Below are positions 34,638 through 42,895 of a DNA stretch of 64,000 bases, piece after piece. Location of the stretch: assembly GCA_034437655.1 (NCBI GenBank), contig DAOTTU010000069.1:4799-68798 (forward strand). Direction: 5' to 3'. The position numbers were made by a program, and so were the translations under genes. Numbering within the stretch: position 1 is the stretch's first letter; the number at the start of each line of letters is the position of its first letter. The DNA is from J027 sp034437655 (GTDB lineage Bacteria > Chloroflexota > Anaerolineae > Aggregatilineales > J027). The notes below the pieces were generated by a model that saw only the letters and a program-made list of their open reading frames with translations, searched no databases and was not told where the DNA came from.

Positions 34638-35744
34638 ATGACAGCAATTCCCCGAATACTGGTGGTTGACCCGTCAAGCCACCTTGGGCCCATTGTGCGT
34701 GCAGCAATGGCAATGCTTGACCGCCGCTATATTCTTGTTGAGATTCCGACAGCTAACGAAGCACTTGACGAAGTCTTTGGTACTGAAGTCGATTTAGCAG
34801 TGACCAGTTATACGCTTGACAGCAATATGACCGGCATCGAATGGGCCGAACGTGCAATCCGTGAACGCGCCGGCGCACAGATTGTTGTAGTTGCCGAGCG
34901 CAACGACCCACGTCCAGACGACGCCCTGCTCAAAAATGCATTCTTCCAGTTTGTACCCCGTGCTTCTGGTGAGCGTTTTCTGCGGGCGGTACGCATTGGG
35001 CTAGACGGACAAGAAGTCGTTGAAGCCGAAGAAAGTTCTGGTGAAGGTCTTGACCTGGGGCCAGTTCCCGACATAGAAACCAACCAGACGCGGCAAGTCC
35101 TGATCCGTACGATTGGCGAAATTGGTGCAATTGGTGGGCTGATCGCTGACCGTGCTGGGCGCATTGTTGTCGATGAAGGCGCAACCAGCTACGTTGACAA
35201 AGAACAAATCGCGCCGCTGCTGGGCCCGGCGTTTGCACAGGTCGTGAAAGTATCTCCTCAAATCGGGGGAGATGGTTTTCTCCTCAAATATTATGAAGGT
35301 GACCAATACCTGCTATTTGGGCTTTCCATCGGCTATCACTACTTCATGATGATTTTGCTAACACCGTCACGGGGTGCCCTCGGCTCAGTGACGCGCTATG
35401 GTCGCCAGGGCGCACGTGAGATTGCAGACCTGCTTGGCGACGCTGCCTGGCGCTATACCGAAGCTGCATCAGAAGCTGAAGAAACCACCGAAGCTGCTGA
35501 AGAAGCACCCAGCATGGAAGACTCGCAGCAGATGACCGCTGAGCAGATCACCTCCAAACTGATGGCTCCTACGCTTGAACCCGTTGGTGATATGGATATT
35601 GATAGCCTGTTCGGTGATGTTCCATCCGATGATAGTGAATTTGATGATCTATTTGGCGATGAAATGGGACTTGATGACCTGCTAGACGATGACGGCTCAG
35701 TCAGCTATGAAGAAGCGCAAGATATGGGGCTGCTAGGGGACTAA
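34638..35744 (+). CDS. pseudo-receiver plus Roadblock/LC7-like protein
   Basis: A 368-residue protein. Residues about 6-125 form a CheY-like receiver: RILVVDPSSHLG keeps only one acidic-pocket Asp, and the phospho-acceptor strand reads VDLAVTSYTLD with Thr where Asp is expected, so phosphorylation by a kinase is unlikely. Residues about 155-280 look like a Roadblock/LC7 (MglB-type) domain: IRTIGEIGAIGGLIADRAGRIVVDEG and YYEGDQYLLFGLSIGYHYFMMIL. The rest is an acidic tail with FGD and LDDLL repeats. Roadblock proteins usually regulate small GTPases of the MglA type; none is in the window. It is followed by a Ser/Thr kinase on the same strand (88-bp gap). Confidence 0.75.
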   Translation: MTAIPRILVVDPSSHLGPIVRAAMAMLDRRYILVEIPTANEALDEVFGTEVDLAVTSYTLDSNMTGIEWAERAIRERAGAQIVVVAERNDPRPDDALLKNAFFQFVPRASGERFLRAVRIGLDGQEVVEAEESSGEGLDLGPVPDIETNQTRQVLIRTIGEIGAIGGLIADRAGRIVVDEGATSYVDKEQIAPLLGPAFAQVVKVSPQIGGDGFLLKYYEGDQYLLFGLSIGYHYFMMILLTPSRGALGSVTRYGRQGAREIADLLGDAAWRYTEAASEAEETTEAAEEAPSMEDSQQMTAEQITSKLMAPTLEPVGDMDIDSLFGDVPSDDSEFDDLFGDEMGLDDLLDDDGSVSYEEAQDMGLLGD

Positions 35745-35832
35745 GGTTGCGGTCAATTCGCTACCAATACAGATGATCATCTTATGGCAACATCCGCTTT
35801 TCGTTCTGAATTAGTTTGGTGAGGACCATCGC

Positions 35833-37554
35833 GTGCCAGCGCAACATGATGACCCGATGATTGGCCGCTTGATCGGTAACCGCTATGAGGTGCAACGCCT
35901 GATTGGTAAGGGCGGCATGGCCTATGTTTACATGGGCACAGACACCCAGCAAAGCCGCGAAGTAGCCATCAAAATAATCACACTCCAGCGTGACCGCGCC
36001 AATGAGCTGATGAAGCGTTTTCAACGCGAGGAACGGGTCATTCGTCAAATTGAAGAACACCCCAATATCATTCAGATCTACGATTCTGGCGCAGAAGATC
36101 AAGATACCCATTATTTGTTAATGGAACTGATACGCGGTGAAACCCTTACACAGCGGCTGAAACGCTATCGGCGCAAGGGTGAGTTCATGCCCTACGATGA
36201 AGTCTACAACATCCTTTCCCAAACTGCCGATGCAATTGACCATGTGCATCGTCATAACGCCATCCACCGCGATATTAAGCCCTCTAACATTATGATTGAA
36301 AAGGGCACTGATCGCGCTGTATTGATGGACTTTGGGTTGGTGATGGACTTTGCTAACAACACAACGCTCGGCACAGCCTTCGGAACCCCGCGCTATATTT
36401 CCCCTGAGCAAGCGATTTCGTCACAACAGGCCGTCCCACAAAGTGACGTTTATTCACTGGGGGTTGTCTTGTATGAAACGCTCGTCGGTAGTACCCCCTT
36501 TGATGAAGATTCGGCAATGAGCATGGCCCTCAGCCATATCACAAATGCGCCCCCGCCGCCGCGCTTCTTTCGTGATGATATTCCTGATGAAATCGCTGAG
36601 GTTGTACTGAAAGCACTGGAAAAGCAGCCACAAGACCGCTACCAGACCTCACGGGAGCTGATGGATGCGTTGCGGGTTGCCATTGCGGCGGTGCAAGACC
36701 CAACCTATCAGGCCGAACCGCTCCCGGTAGAAGACACATCGCTGCGCGTGCTGCCAGCTACGGTACCGCATGACTATCCTGACGACGCAGGACAAGCGCC
36801 ACGCGGACTTTATGACACGCCCAGCCAGCCTGCTATCCCTGCACCAATGCCGCACCCTGACAGCGAAACAGTCATGCAGCCAAATCAAGATGAGCCAGAA
36901 CAACAACGGCGCACGCTTCCTCTGGTGGTCGGGTTAATCGTTGCAGCAGTGTTGCTGCTGGCTGTTGGTTTCCTCATGTTGGGTGGCAACGGTGACGGCA
37001 ATGGTGACGCCAACGCAGGCGGTGAAGCACGCAGTGAGGATGCAACATCTGAAGTTAATGAAGATAACGGGACCAACGCAACAGGGACCATCGACTTCCC
37101 AACCGCTGTAGGCTTTGACCCCAACGACGACATCCATCTCTATTACAGTAATGCCGATGCCACCGGCAGTGGCGACGAGGCTTTTTTCATCTACAACAAC
37201 ACCAATCGGACGATTGATCTGGTTGAGTATCGCTTTGCGCTGCCAGATCAAAGCTCTAGCCTGAATCCCTTCTTTTTTGGCGACCAAACACGGCGTATTG
37301 CCCCCAACACCTGTATCCGTATTTCGCTAGAGCGACGTAGTATTTCCAATAGCCCTGCGGTTTGTAACACCGAAAACCTGACAGACATTTATCATCGCCG
37401 CAAAATACAGCAAGACTATTTCTGGGTATGGGATACCACCGCCAACCCCAACACCAACAGCTTCCTTGTGGTCACTGACGACGGCCAACAAGTGCAAGAA
37501 TGCCTTATCTCAGAAGAGGCCTGCTCTTTCAATGCGACAAGCAGCCAGCCCTGA
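35833..37554 (+). CDS. membrane Ser/Thr protein kinase with extracytoplasmic domain
   Basis: A 573-residue Hanks-type kinase. The catalytic domain (about residues 18-285) shows the glycine loop IGKGGMAYVY, VAIKII (catalytic Lys), HRDIKPSNIM, DFGLVMD, GTPRYISPEQ and DVYSLGVVLYE, so it should be active. A Pro/Asp-rich linker (about 290-355) leads to one TM helix (about 360-382) and an extracytoplasmic domain of about 150 residues with four Cys. That domain has no PASTA repeats; it reads as a beta-rich fold (FFIYNNTNRTIDLVEYRFALP) I cannot name. Start is GTG. The pseudo-receiver/Roadblock gene upstream is a plausible partner. Confidence 0.9.
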   Translation: MPAQHDDPMIGRLIGNRYEVQRLIGKGGMAYVYMGTDTQQSREVAIKIITLQRDRANELMKRFQREERVIRQIEEHPNIIQIYDSGAEDQDTHYLLMELIRGETLTQRLKRYRRKGEFMPYDEVYNILSQTADAIDHVHRHNAIHRDIKPSNIMIEKGTDRAVLMDFGLVMDFANNTTLGTAFGTPRYISPEQAISSQQAVPQSDVYSLGVVLYETLVGSTPFDEDSAMSMALSHITNAPPPPRFFRDDIPDEIAEVVLKALEKQPQDRYQTSRELMDALRVAIAAVQDPTYQAEPLPVEDTSLRVLPATVPHDYPDDAGQAPRGLYDTPSQPAIPAPMPHPDSETVMQPNQDEPEQQRRTLPLVVGLIVAAVLLLAVGFLMLGGNGDGNGDANAGGEARSEDATSEVNEDNGTNATGTIDFPTAVGFDPNDDIHLYYSNADATGSGDEAFFIYNNTNRTIDLVEYRFALPDQSSSLNPFFFGDQTRRIAPNTCIRISLERRSISNSPAVCNTENLTDIYHRRKIQQDYFWVWDTTANPNTNSFLVVTDDGQQVQECLISEEACSFNATSSQP

Positions 37555-37574
37555 GGAGCTGTGTCGCTTCACCT

Positions 37575-38426
37575 ATGACTGTCACCGTTGTTCCCTACAC
37601 GCCGCACTATGAAACCATTGTTCGTGATTTAGTTACTCAGAATGCGCGTGTGCATTACCATCTCGACTGGCATTCATTGGATACGTGGCTGCACATTGCG
37701 CGTGAGCCGTCAATTCTGGTCTACAACGCCAACCATCAATTGACCGGAGTGATATTGTTTGCACCACCGACGGACGGGTATGTGTGGGTGCGAATGGTTG
37801 CACTACGGCGCGATACATCACCAGAGTTCACGGTGACGCTCCTTCACCAGTCCATTTTACAGGCAAAACAATGGGGACTAGAGCATATTATGATGCTGGA
37901 AACTATCCCCTGGTTGAAGTCTGCAATGCAGCAGGTTGGCTTTCACCTTATTGATCATATTGTGCATTTTTGGCGCAATGCCCGACCATTGGAAGCCCGA
38001 CATAGCAAGCAACAGCATGTGCAAGTGCGCCTGGCAACTGAAGCAGATGTTGCTGCTGTTCTGCATGCAGACCATGATGCATTTGCACCGCCCTGGCAAT
38101 TGAGGGAATATGACATTCACGCCATGCTTCCTAAAGCTCTGTTACTGACAGTCGCTGTGTCGAATGAAACTGTGGTGGGCTACCAACTTTCGACCCAATA
38201 TTATGATAAAGTTCACCTCACCCGGCTGGCAGTGGTGCCATCTATGCAGCGGCGGGGGGTCGCCTCAGCATTGATCCGCCATCTCATTGAGCAACACCCA
38301 GCGCGTGAAATCACCGTCAACACCCAGCAGAGCAATTTCGGGTCGCGGCGCTTTTATGAAGGCTTCGGCTTCCGTCGCCTAAATTATCGTACCCCAATCT
38401 GGCATAGAAAGATCGCACCGCCATGA
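37575..38426 (+). CDS. tandem GNAT-family N-acetyltransferase
   Basis: A 283-residue protein with two GNAT-like halves. The second (about residues 145-283) is typical: VRLATEADVAAVLHADHDAF, VHLTRLAVVPSMQRRGVASALIRHLI (acetyl-CoA loop RRGVASAL) and NFGSRRFYEGFGF. The first half (about 1-140) has only a weak version and may be inactive. An upstream open frame to 37500 overlaps the kinase gene and is rejected in favour of the ATG at 37575. Its stop overlaps the start of the KARI-like gene by ATGA, so the two are co-translated. The acetyl acceptor is unknown. Confidence 0.85.
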   Translation: MTVTVVPYTPHYETIVRDLVTQNARVHYHLDWHSLDTWLHIAREPSILVYNANHQLTGVILFAPPTDGYVWVRMVALRRDTSPEFTVTLLHQSILQAKQWGLEHIMMLETIPWLKSAMQQVGFHLIDHIVHFWRNARPLEARHSKQQHVQVRLATEADVAAVLHADHDAFAPPWQLREYDIHAMLPKALLLTVAVSNETVVGYQLSTQYYDKVHLTRLAVVPSMQRRGVASALIRHLIEQHPAREITVNTQQSNFGSRRFYEGFGFRRLNYRTPIWHRKIAPP

Positions 38427-39448
38427 CAATTGTGTATCAAGAAACAGATGCCGACCTGCAACGTCTTGTATCGCGCAAGGTTGCGATGGTCGGCTATGGC
38501 AATCTCGGCCGGTCCTTCGCACTCAATTTACGCGATAGTGGCATACAACTCACCATTGGCAACAACCCGGATCGGTATGCAACGCTGGCTGAAAATGACG
38601 GCTTCACCGTGAAGTCTATTGCCGACGTTGCAGCAGCAGCAGACACACTACTGTTGATTATCCCCGATGAGGTTATGCCACAACTCTATTTAGAGCAGAT
38701 TGCACCGCATCTGCGCACGGGTGACATGCTGGTCTTCGCCTCTGCCTATAATGTCGCTTATGGCTTTATCGAGCCACCTTCCTACGTTGACGCTGCCCTC
38801 ATTGCACCTCGAAGCCTGGGGGTTGCTGTGCGAGATGGCTATCTCAATGGCCTGGGGTATCCTGCTTATGTGGCGGTAGGACAGGATTATACTGGGAAGA
38901 CGTGGAATCGTTTGCTCTCAATCGCGCTGGCCGTGGGAGCCTTGCGACAGGGTGCGGTTGAAGTCTCTTTTGAGCAGGAAGTCGAGCTGGATTTGTTCTT
39001 TCAACAGGCACTGCTCCCTGCCATGCACCATATGCTACTGACCGCGGTCGATGTGTTGGTCAATGAAGGCTATCCGCCTGAAGTCGTGCTGACCGAGTTG
39101 TATCTTTCGGGCGAATTGGCAACGCTGTTGGGCCGGGCGGGAGTGGTCGGCTGGTCAAAAGCGCTCAAATTGATGTCACCAACGGCACAATACGGTCTGT
39201 TCTCGCGGACATTGCAGTTTCAAGAGATGAAAACCAAACGCCAGATGGAAAGCATTTTAGACGACATTCGGCGGGGAGATTTTGCGCAAGAGTGGAACGC
39301 CGAATTCCGTGACGGGTATCCACGTCTGGACCTGATGCGTCGTCGCTTCGAGAACTCACCGATGTGGCGCAATGAACAAGAGGTGCTGAACCTGCTACGT
39401 GGGTTGCAAACAGGCAACGAAGACGGTGATTTCCCATTCGATGAATAG
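38423..39448 (+). CDS. ketol-acid reductoisomerase-derived protein lacking key active-site residues
   Basis: A 341-residue protein with the KARI layout: NADPH-binding Rossmann domain (VAMVGYGNLGRSFALNLRDSG, about residues 19-39) and a helical IlvC domain (about 185-310; DLFFQQALLPAMHHML, EGYPPEVVLTELYL, SPTAQYGLFSR). Against the canonical enzyme, the DLFGEQ metal motif reads DLFFQQ (Glu to Gln), the FECLHE motif reads TELYLSGE, and APKGPGH reads APRSLGV, so the catalytic Lys/His and metal ligands are altered. It is therefore unlikely to be IlvC for branched-chain amino acids; no ilvB/N/D is near. Coupled to the GNAT gene by ATGA. Probably a reductase of new specificity, which is inference. 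Confidence 0.75.
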   Translation: MTIVYQETDADLQRLVSRKVAMVGYGNLGRSFALNLRDSGIQLTIGNNPDRYATLAENDGFTVKSIADVAAAADTLLLIIPDEVMPQLYLEQIAPHLRTGDMLVFASAYNVAYGFIEPPSYVDAALIAPRSLGVAVRDGYLNGLGYPAYVAVGQDYTGKTWNRLLSIALAVGALRQGAVEVSFEQEVELDLFFQQALLPAMHHMLLTAVDVLVNEGYPPEVVLTELYLSGELATLLGRAGVVGWSKALKLMSPTAQYGLFSRTLQFQEMKTKRQMESILDDIRRGDFAQEWNAEFRDGYPRLDLMRRRFENSPMWRNEQEVLNLLRGLQTGNEDGDFPFDE

Positions 39449-39560
39449 TGCCTTTTCGAATTGAAGCCGGTTGCGTGATCTGCGGCTAGGATTTTGAATG
39501 CCATCGTTACCTTTTGCGCTATAATAAAAGTGTATACTGATTGTTTAGAGGGGAATACGC

Positions 39561-39959
39561 ATGAGCGAACGTAAGATTCGTGTACTGATTGCCAAGCCGG
39601 GGCTTGATGGGCATGATCGTGGTGCCAAGGTGATTGCCCGCACCCTGCGTGATGCTGGTATGGAAGTAATCTACACCGGGTTGCGCCAAACACCAGAAAT
39701 GATCGTCAATGCTGCCCTGCAAGAAGACGTTGACGTCATTGGGCTTTCTATTCTTTCTGGGGCCCACCTGACGCTAACCCCGCGTATTATGGAGCTATTG
39801 CGTGAAAATGATATGGAAGATGTGAAGGTGATTCTTGGTGGCATTATCCCCGAAGAAGACACTACAAAACTTAAGGAGATGGGTGTGGCCGGTGTCTTTG
39901 GGCCGGGCTCTGACACGAGTGATATTGTCTCGTTTATCAATACACTGGAATTGGTCTAA
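39561..39959 (+). CDS. cobalamin-binding subunit of methylmalonyl-CoA mutase type
   Basis: A 132-residue B12-binding domain: KPGLDGHDRGAKVIARTLRDAGMEVIYTG carries DxHxxG, whose His replaces the dimethylbenzimidazole ligand of cobalt, and SILSGAH and VILGGIIPEED are the later cofactor-tail loops. It matches the small subunit or C-terminal domain of methylmalonyl-CoA mutase (or isobutyryl-CoA mutase IcmB-type small subunit). The large TIM-barrel subunit is not in the window. A -10-like TATAAT (39520-39525) precedes it; MeaB follows seven bases after its stop. Confidence 0.9.
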   Translation: MSERKIRVLIAKPGLDGHDRGAKVIARTLRDAGMEVIYTGLRQTPEMIVNAALQEDVDVIGLSILSGAHLTLTPRIMELLRENDMEDVKVILGGIIPEEDTTKLKEMGVAGVFGPGSDTSDIVSFINTLELV

Positions 39960-39965
39960 GTAGGT

Positions 39966-40979
39966 ATGCCGGATGTTGAAACCCTCGCCCAAAAAGTTCG
40001 CGAAGGGCATCGCCGCTCCATTGCCCGCGTGATCTCTCAAGTTGAAAACAATACCGACCTCGCCCAGCAAGTCCTGCGCAGCTTATTTCCCCACACGGGT
40101 AATGCCTACTCTATCGGTGTAACCGGTGCGCCGGGCACAGGCAAAAGTGTGCTGGTCACAATGCTTGCTGCTCATTTGCGTGAGCATGACTTTCGGGTTG
40201 GGATTATCGCCGTAGACCCCAGCAGCCCCTTCACAGGTGGGGCCGTGCTTGGTGACCGCTTTCGGATGCGGGACATCAGCAATGACCCGGGCATTTTCAT
40301 TCGCAGCATGGCCGCGCGTGGTCAACTTGGTGGGCTGGCGCGAACGACGTTTGATGTCATGCGTGTCCTTGATGCAGCAGGCTTTGACTTCGTGATTATT
40401 GAAACCGTGGGGGCCGGGCAAAACGAAGTTGAAATCACCCGCGTAGCTGACACCACAGTCCTTGTCGAAGCGCCGGGCCTTGGCGATGATATTCAAGCCA
40501 TTAAAGCGGGGATTCTCGAAATCGCGGATGTTATCGCCGTCAATAAAGCCGACCGTCCCGGGGTACGCAATACAGTTCGGGCATTGCGGGCTATGCTTGA
40601 ATTAGGACATCGCAAGCGCACAGTTACGCATCATGGTCAGCTTATGCAACAGGATGACGGGGCACCCACTGTTGTTGACGATATGTGGATGGTGCCGATT
40701 GTTCAGACGATTGCGACTGAAAATCAAGGTGTTGAAGAACTCTACAGTGCTATTCAACAACACCGGGACTATGTGGTAAGCTCGGGGCTACAAGCAGCAC
40801 AAACCCGGCAGCGGCTGCGTGATGAGTTGATGCATCGTCTGCAAGCAGCACTGCTGCGAGATTTGCTGGCACAAACAGCCAACACACAACTTGATGCGGT
40901 GCTTGAAGAGGTGCTTGCACGTAAACTTGACCCGGAAAGTGCTGTTCAAACCTTGTTACAAAACGTAAGGAAATCGTAG
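39966..40979 (+). CDS. meaB: methylmalonyl-CoA mutase-associated GTPase MeaB
   Basis: G3E-family GTPase that protects the B12-dependent mutase and helps load adenosylcobalamin. In the 337-residue protein: P-loop GVTGAPGTGKSVLVTML, the switch GIIAVDPSSPFTGGAVLGDRFRMRD, FVIIETVGAGQNEVE (Walker B) and NKADRPG (base recognition). The C-terminal helices (from about 280) are the MeaB dimer arm. It lies directly behind the B12-binding subunit, so the two serve the same mutase; ArgK is an older name for the family. Start is the ATG at 39966. Confidence 0.93.
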   Translation: MPDVETLAQKVREGHRRSIARVISQVENNTDLAQQVLRSLFPHTGNAYSIGVTGAPGTGKSVLVTMLAAHLREHDFRVGIIAVDPSSPFTGGAVLGDRFRMRDISNDPGIFIRSMAARGQLGGLARTTFDVMRVLDAAGFDFVIIETVGAGQNEVEITRVADTTVLVEAPGLGDDIQAIKAGILEIADVIAVNKADRPGVRNTVRALRAMLELGHRKRTVTHHGQLMQQDDGAPTVVDDMWMVPIVQTIATENQGVEELYSAIQQHRDYVVSSGLQAAQTRQRLRDELMHRLQAALLRDLLAQTANTQLDAVLEEVLARKLDPESAVQTLLQNVRKS

Positions 40980-41308
40980 TGGATCCCGTACAACTGATGA
41001 TGCTGGCGTTAGGCTTAATTGGTATAGGCTATGGTGGTTTTGTGTTTTACAAAGGGCATCTTGAAATCTACCATGTCCGGCGTGGTGAATTCTTGCTATA
41101 CACCGGCCCGGCCGCGCAATTCGTTGGCGGTGGCATTGCGGTCGCAGGTCTTGGTTCGGCGGTGCTAGGTGTCGCCGGGTTTTCAACGATCCCGATTATG
41201 ATTGGGTTGTTGTGCAGCACTGCCTATTTTGTCAGTCGCTATATGGCAAATCGTCTGCAAGCTGGCAGCAGCGATTTTTCCCTACCAGACAAAGATCGCA
41301 CACAATAG
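40979..41308 (+). CDS. small membrane protein downstream of meaB
   Basis: A 109-residue protein with two or three TM helices (about residues 6-24, 45-66 and 70-90). The GTG start shares one base with the meaB stop codon (TAGTG). No family recognised. Tight spacing suggests transcription with meaB rather than a functional link to B12. Confidence 0.65.
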   Translation: MDPVQLMMLALGLIGIGYGGFVFYKGHLEIYHVRRGEFLLYTGPAAQFVGGGIAVAGLGSAVLGVAGFSTIPIMIGLLCSTAYFVSRYMANRLQAGSSDFSLPDKDRTQ

Positions 41309-41384
41309 CACATTCGCCGCGCCATAGCATGCTGTATTCATCTCAAAAAGACTCACATTTACCCTGACTGGAAAGCAAGGCGTC

Positions 41385-42293
41385 ATGCAAATATCCCCTG
41401 AAACCATCGAACAATACTTCCAGCAATATCAGTGGAGCTATACACGCAGCAGCACCAACACCTGGATCACTGGTGTGCGGACTTCAGTTTCGTCTTTTCG
41501 CATTTTCATCCGTATCAGCGACCACTGGATTTACTTTGTCATTAACCCTTTCGTTGTTGCCCCACCTGATGAAGAAGATCGGATGCGGCTTTACTACCAT
41601 GTGTTGCGGCTCAATCTCGATATGAATATGGCCAAATTTGGGCTCGACAGCGATGGTGACGTCTTTCTAGCGGTCGAGTTACCGACTGAGAACTTCACTT
41701 ATAGCCACTTTTCCGATGCACTCAACGGGATTTCACATCATGCTGAACGCTTATACAGCGAAGTCTTCAACCTGGCGCAGAATGCCGACTTAATGCGTGG
41801 GCGGTTTGACCATGAACTTGGCATGGTGTCTGAGGAAGATGAGGACTACGACCGCGATGATGACGACGACGCAGATGATGAAGCTGACCTTTCTGAAACC
41901 ATGAAGCGTGAGGTGTCGCGCTTGTTATCCTTACCGCCAGACGATGTGAACCTGCCAGACGATTATGATAGTGATGACGACGAGCAGGGGCCAATTATCG
42001 CTGGCAAAGAAGTTCGGATTGTGAACGATGATGACGGGAGTGTGCGTATTGAATTTGAGACTGCCCACGATCTTGATGATGATGAGGCCGAAAATAAGTC
42101 CCCAGATGCTGATGAACATGATGAGGATACCTCGCTGGCGGCACCATCAAGCCAGGTTGACCACAGCGCCGAAGCTGACGATGCAATTAGCTCCGATGAC
42201 ACTACTACCGCTAGCGCGCCTGACAATGCCGAAGATGACGACCCCAATGATGACCCTGAATCTGATGACATAACGCCGCAGACCAACTTATGA
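41385..42293 (+). CDS. YbjN/T3SS-chaperone-like domain protein with acidic tail
   Basis: A 302-residue cytoplasmic protein. Residues about 1-140 have the pattern of the YbjN/CesT-like fold: ISPETIEQYFQQYQWSYTR, WIYFVINPFVVAP, RLYYHVLRLNLDMNMAKFGLDSDGDVFLAVELP. The remaining 160 residues are a disordered Asp/Glu-rich tail. Fold members often act as small binding or regulatory modules; the partner is unknown. The stop overlaps the next gene by ATGA. Confidence 0.65.
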   Translation: MQISPETIEQYFQQYQWSYTRSSTNTWITGVRTSVSSFRIFIRISDHWIYFVINPFVVAPPDEEDRMRLYYHVLRLNLDMNMAKFGLDSDGDVFLAVELPTENFTYSHFSDALNGISHHAERLYSEVFNLAQNADLMRGRFDHELGMVSEEDEDYDRDDDDDADDEADLSETMKREVSRLLSLPPDDVNLPDDYDSDDDEQGPIIAGKEVRIVNDDDGSVRIEFETAHDLDDDEAENKSPDADEHDEDTSLAAPSSQVDHSAEADDAISSDDTTTASAPDNAEDDDPNDDPESDDITPQTNL

Positions 42294-42895
42294 CCAGACG
42301 TGAGCGTGACGAAACCCCACGACGCCTTGACCCTATCAGCCTCATGATTAGCACGGTGAGCATAACGGTGCTGACATTGTTTTTGTTTTTCCCGTGGCTA
42401 AACGTTGAGGCGCAGATGACTGGACTGGATATAGTTTCTGCTGATGTCACAAGCTCAGGGGTTAGCCGATTACCGCATATGGAAGACGCGCTGATTCCAA
42501 ACGGTATCGTGATTGTGTTGCCGCTGGTGCAAGCCAGCATCCTTTTTCAGTACATCCGGCGCATGTTCAGCACTGAACGCCCCCGCCGCCGCCCAACAAC
42601 TGTTGGGGCAGTGTTGGTTGGTGTTCTGGTGACGCTCGGTTGGATGTGGAGCTATACCGTTGAAACCACCGACCTCTTTAACCTGAGCGACCGCGAGGAC
42701 CAGCAAATTTTGCTAGAAAATGTTGATAACGAGTCGCTACCACGCCCACAAGAAGGCTTTAGCGGCTATACCAGCGGCGAAGTAGTCAATGAACAGTTTA
42801 CGGTCGAGTTCTGGTTGTACGTCATGCTCAATTGCGCTTTGCTGGTTCTTCCGTGGTTAGATCAACGTCTTGAAGCACCGCCGCCTAACTATTGA
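42290..42895 (+). CDS. four-TM membrane protein
   Basis: A 201-residue protein with about four TM helices (about residues 20-36, 70-86, 103-122, 172-190) and an extracytoplasmic loop between helices three and four. ATGA overlap with the YbjN-like gene indicates a coupled pair. It converges on the GT39 gene, overlapping its end by seven bp. No family recognised. Confidence 0.7.
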   Translation: MTRRERDETPRRLDPISLMISTVSITVLTLFLFFPWLNVEAQMTGLDIVSADVTSSGVSRLPHMEDALIPNGIVIVLPLVQASILFQYIRRMFSTERPRRRPTTVGAVLVGVLVTLGWMWSYTVETTDLFNLSDREDQQILLENVDNESLPRPQEGFSGYTSGEVVNEQFTVEFWLYVMLNCALLVLPWLDQRLEAPPPNY

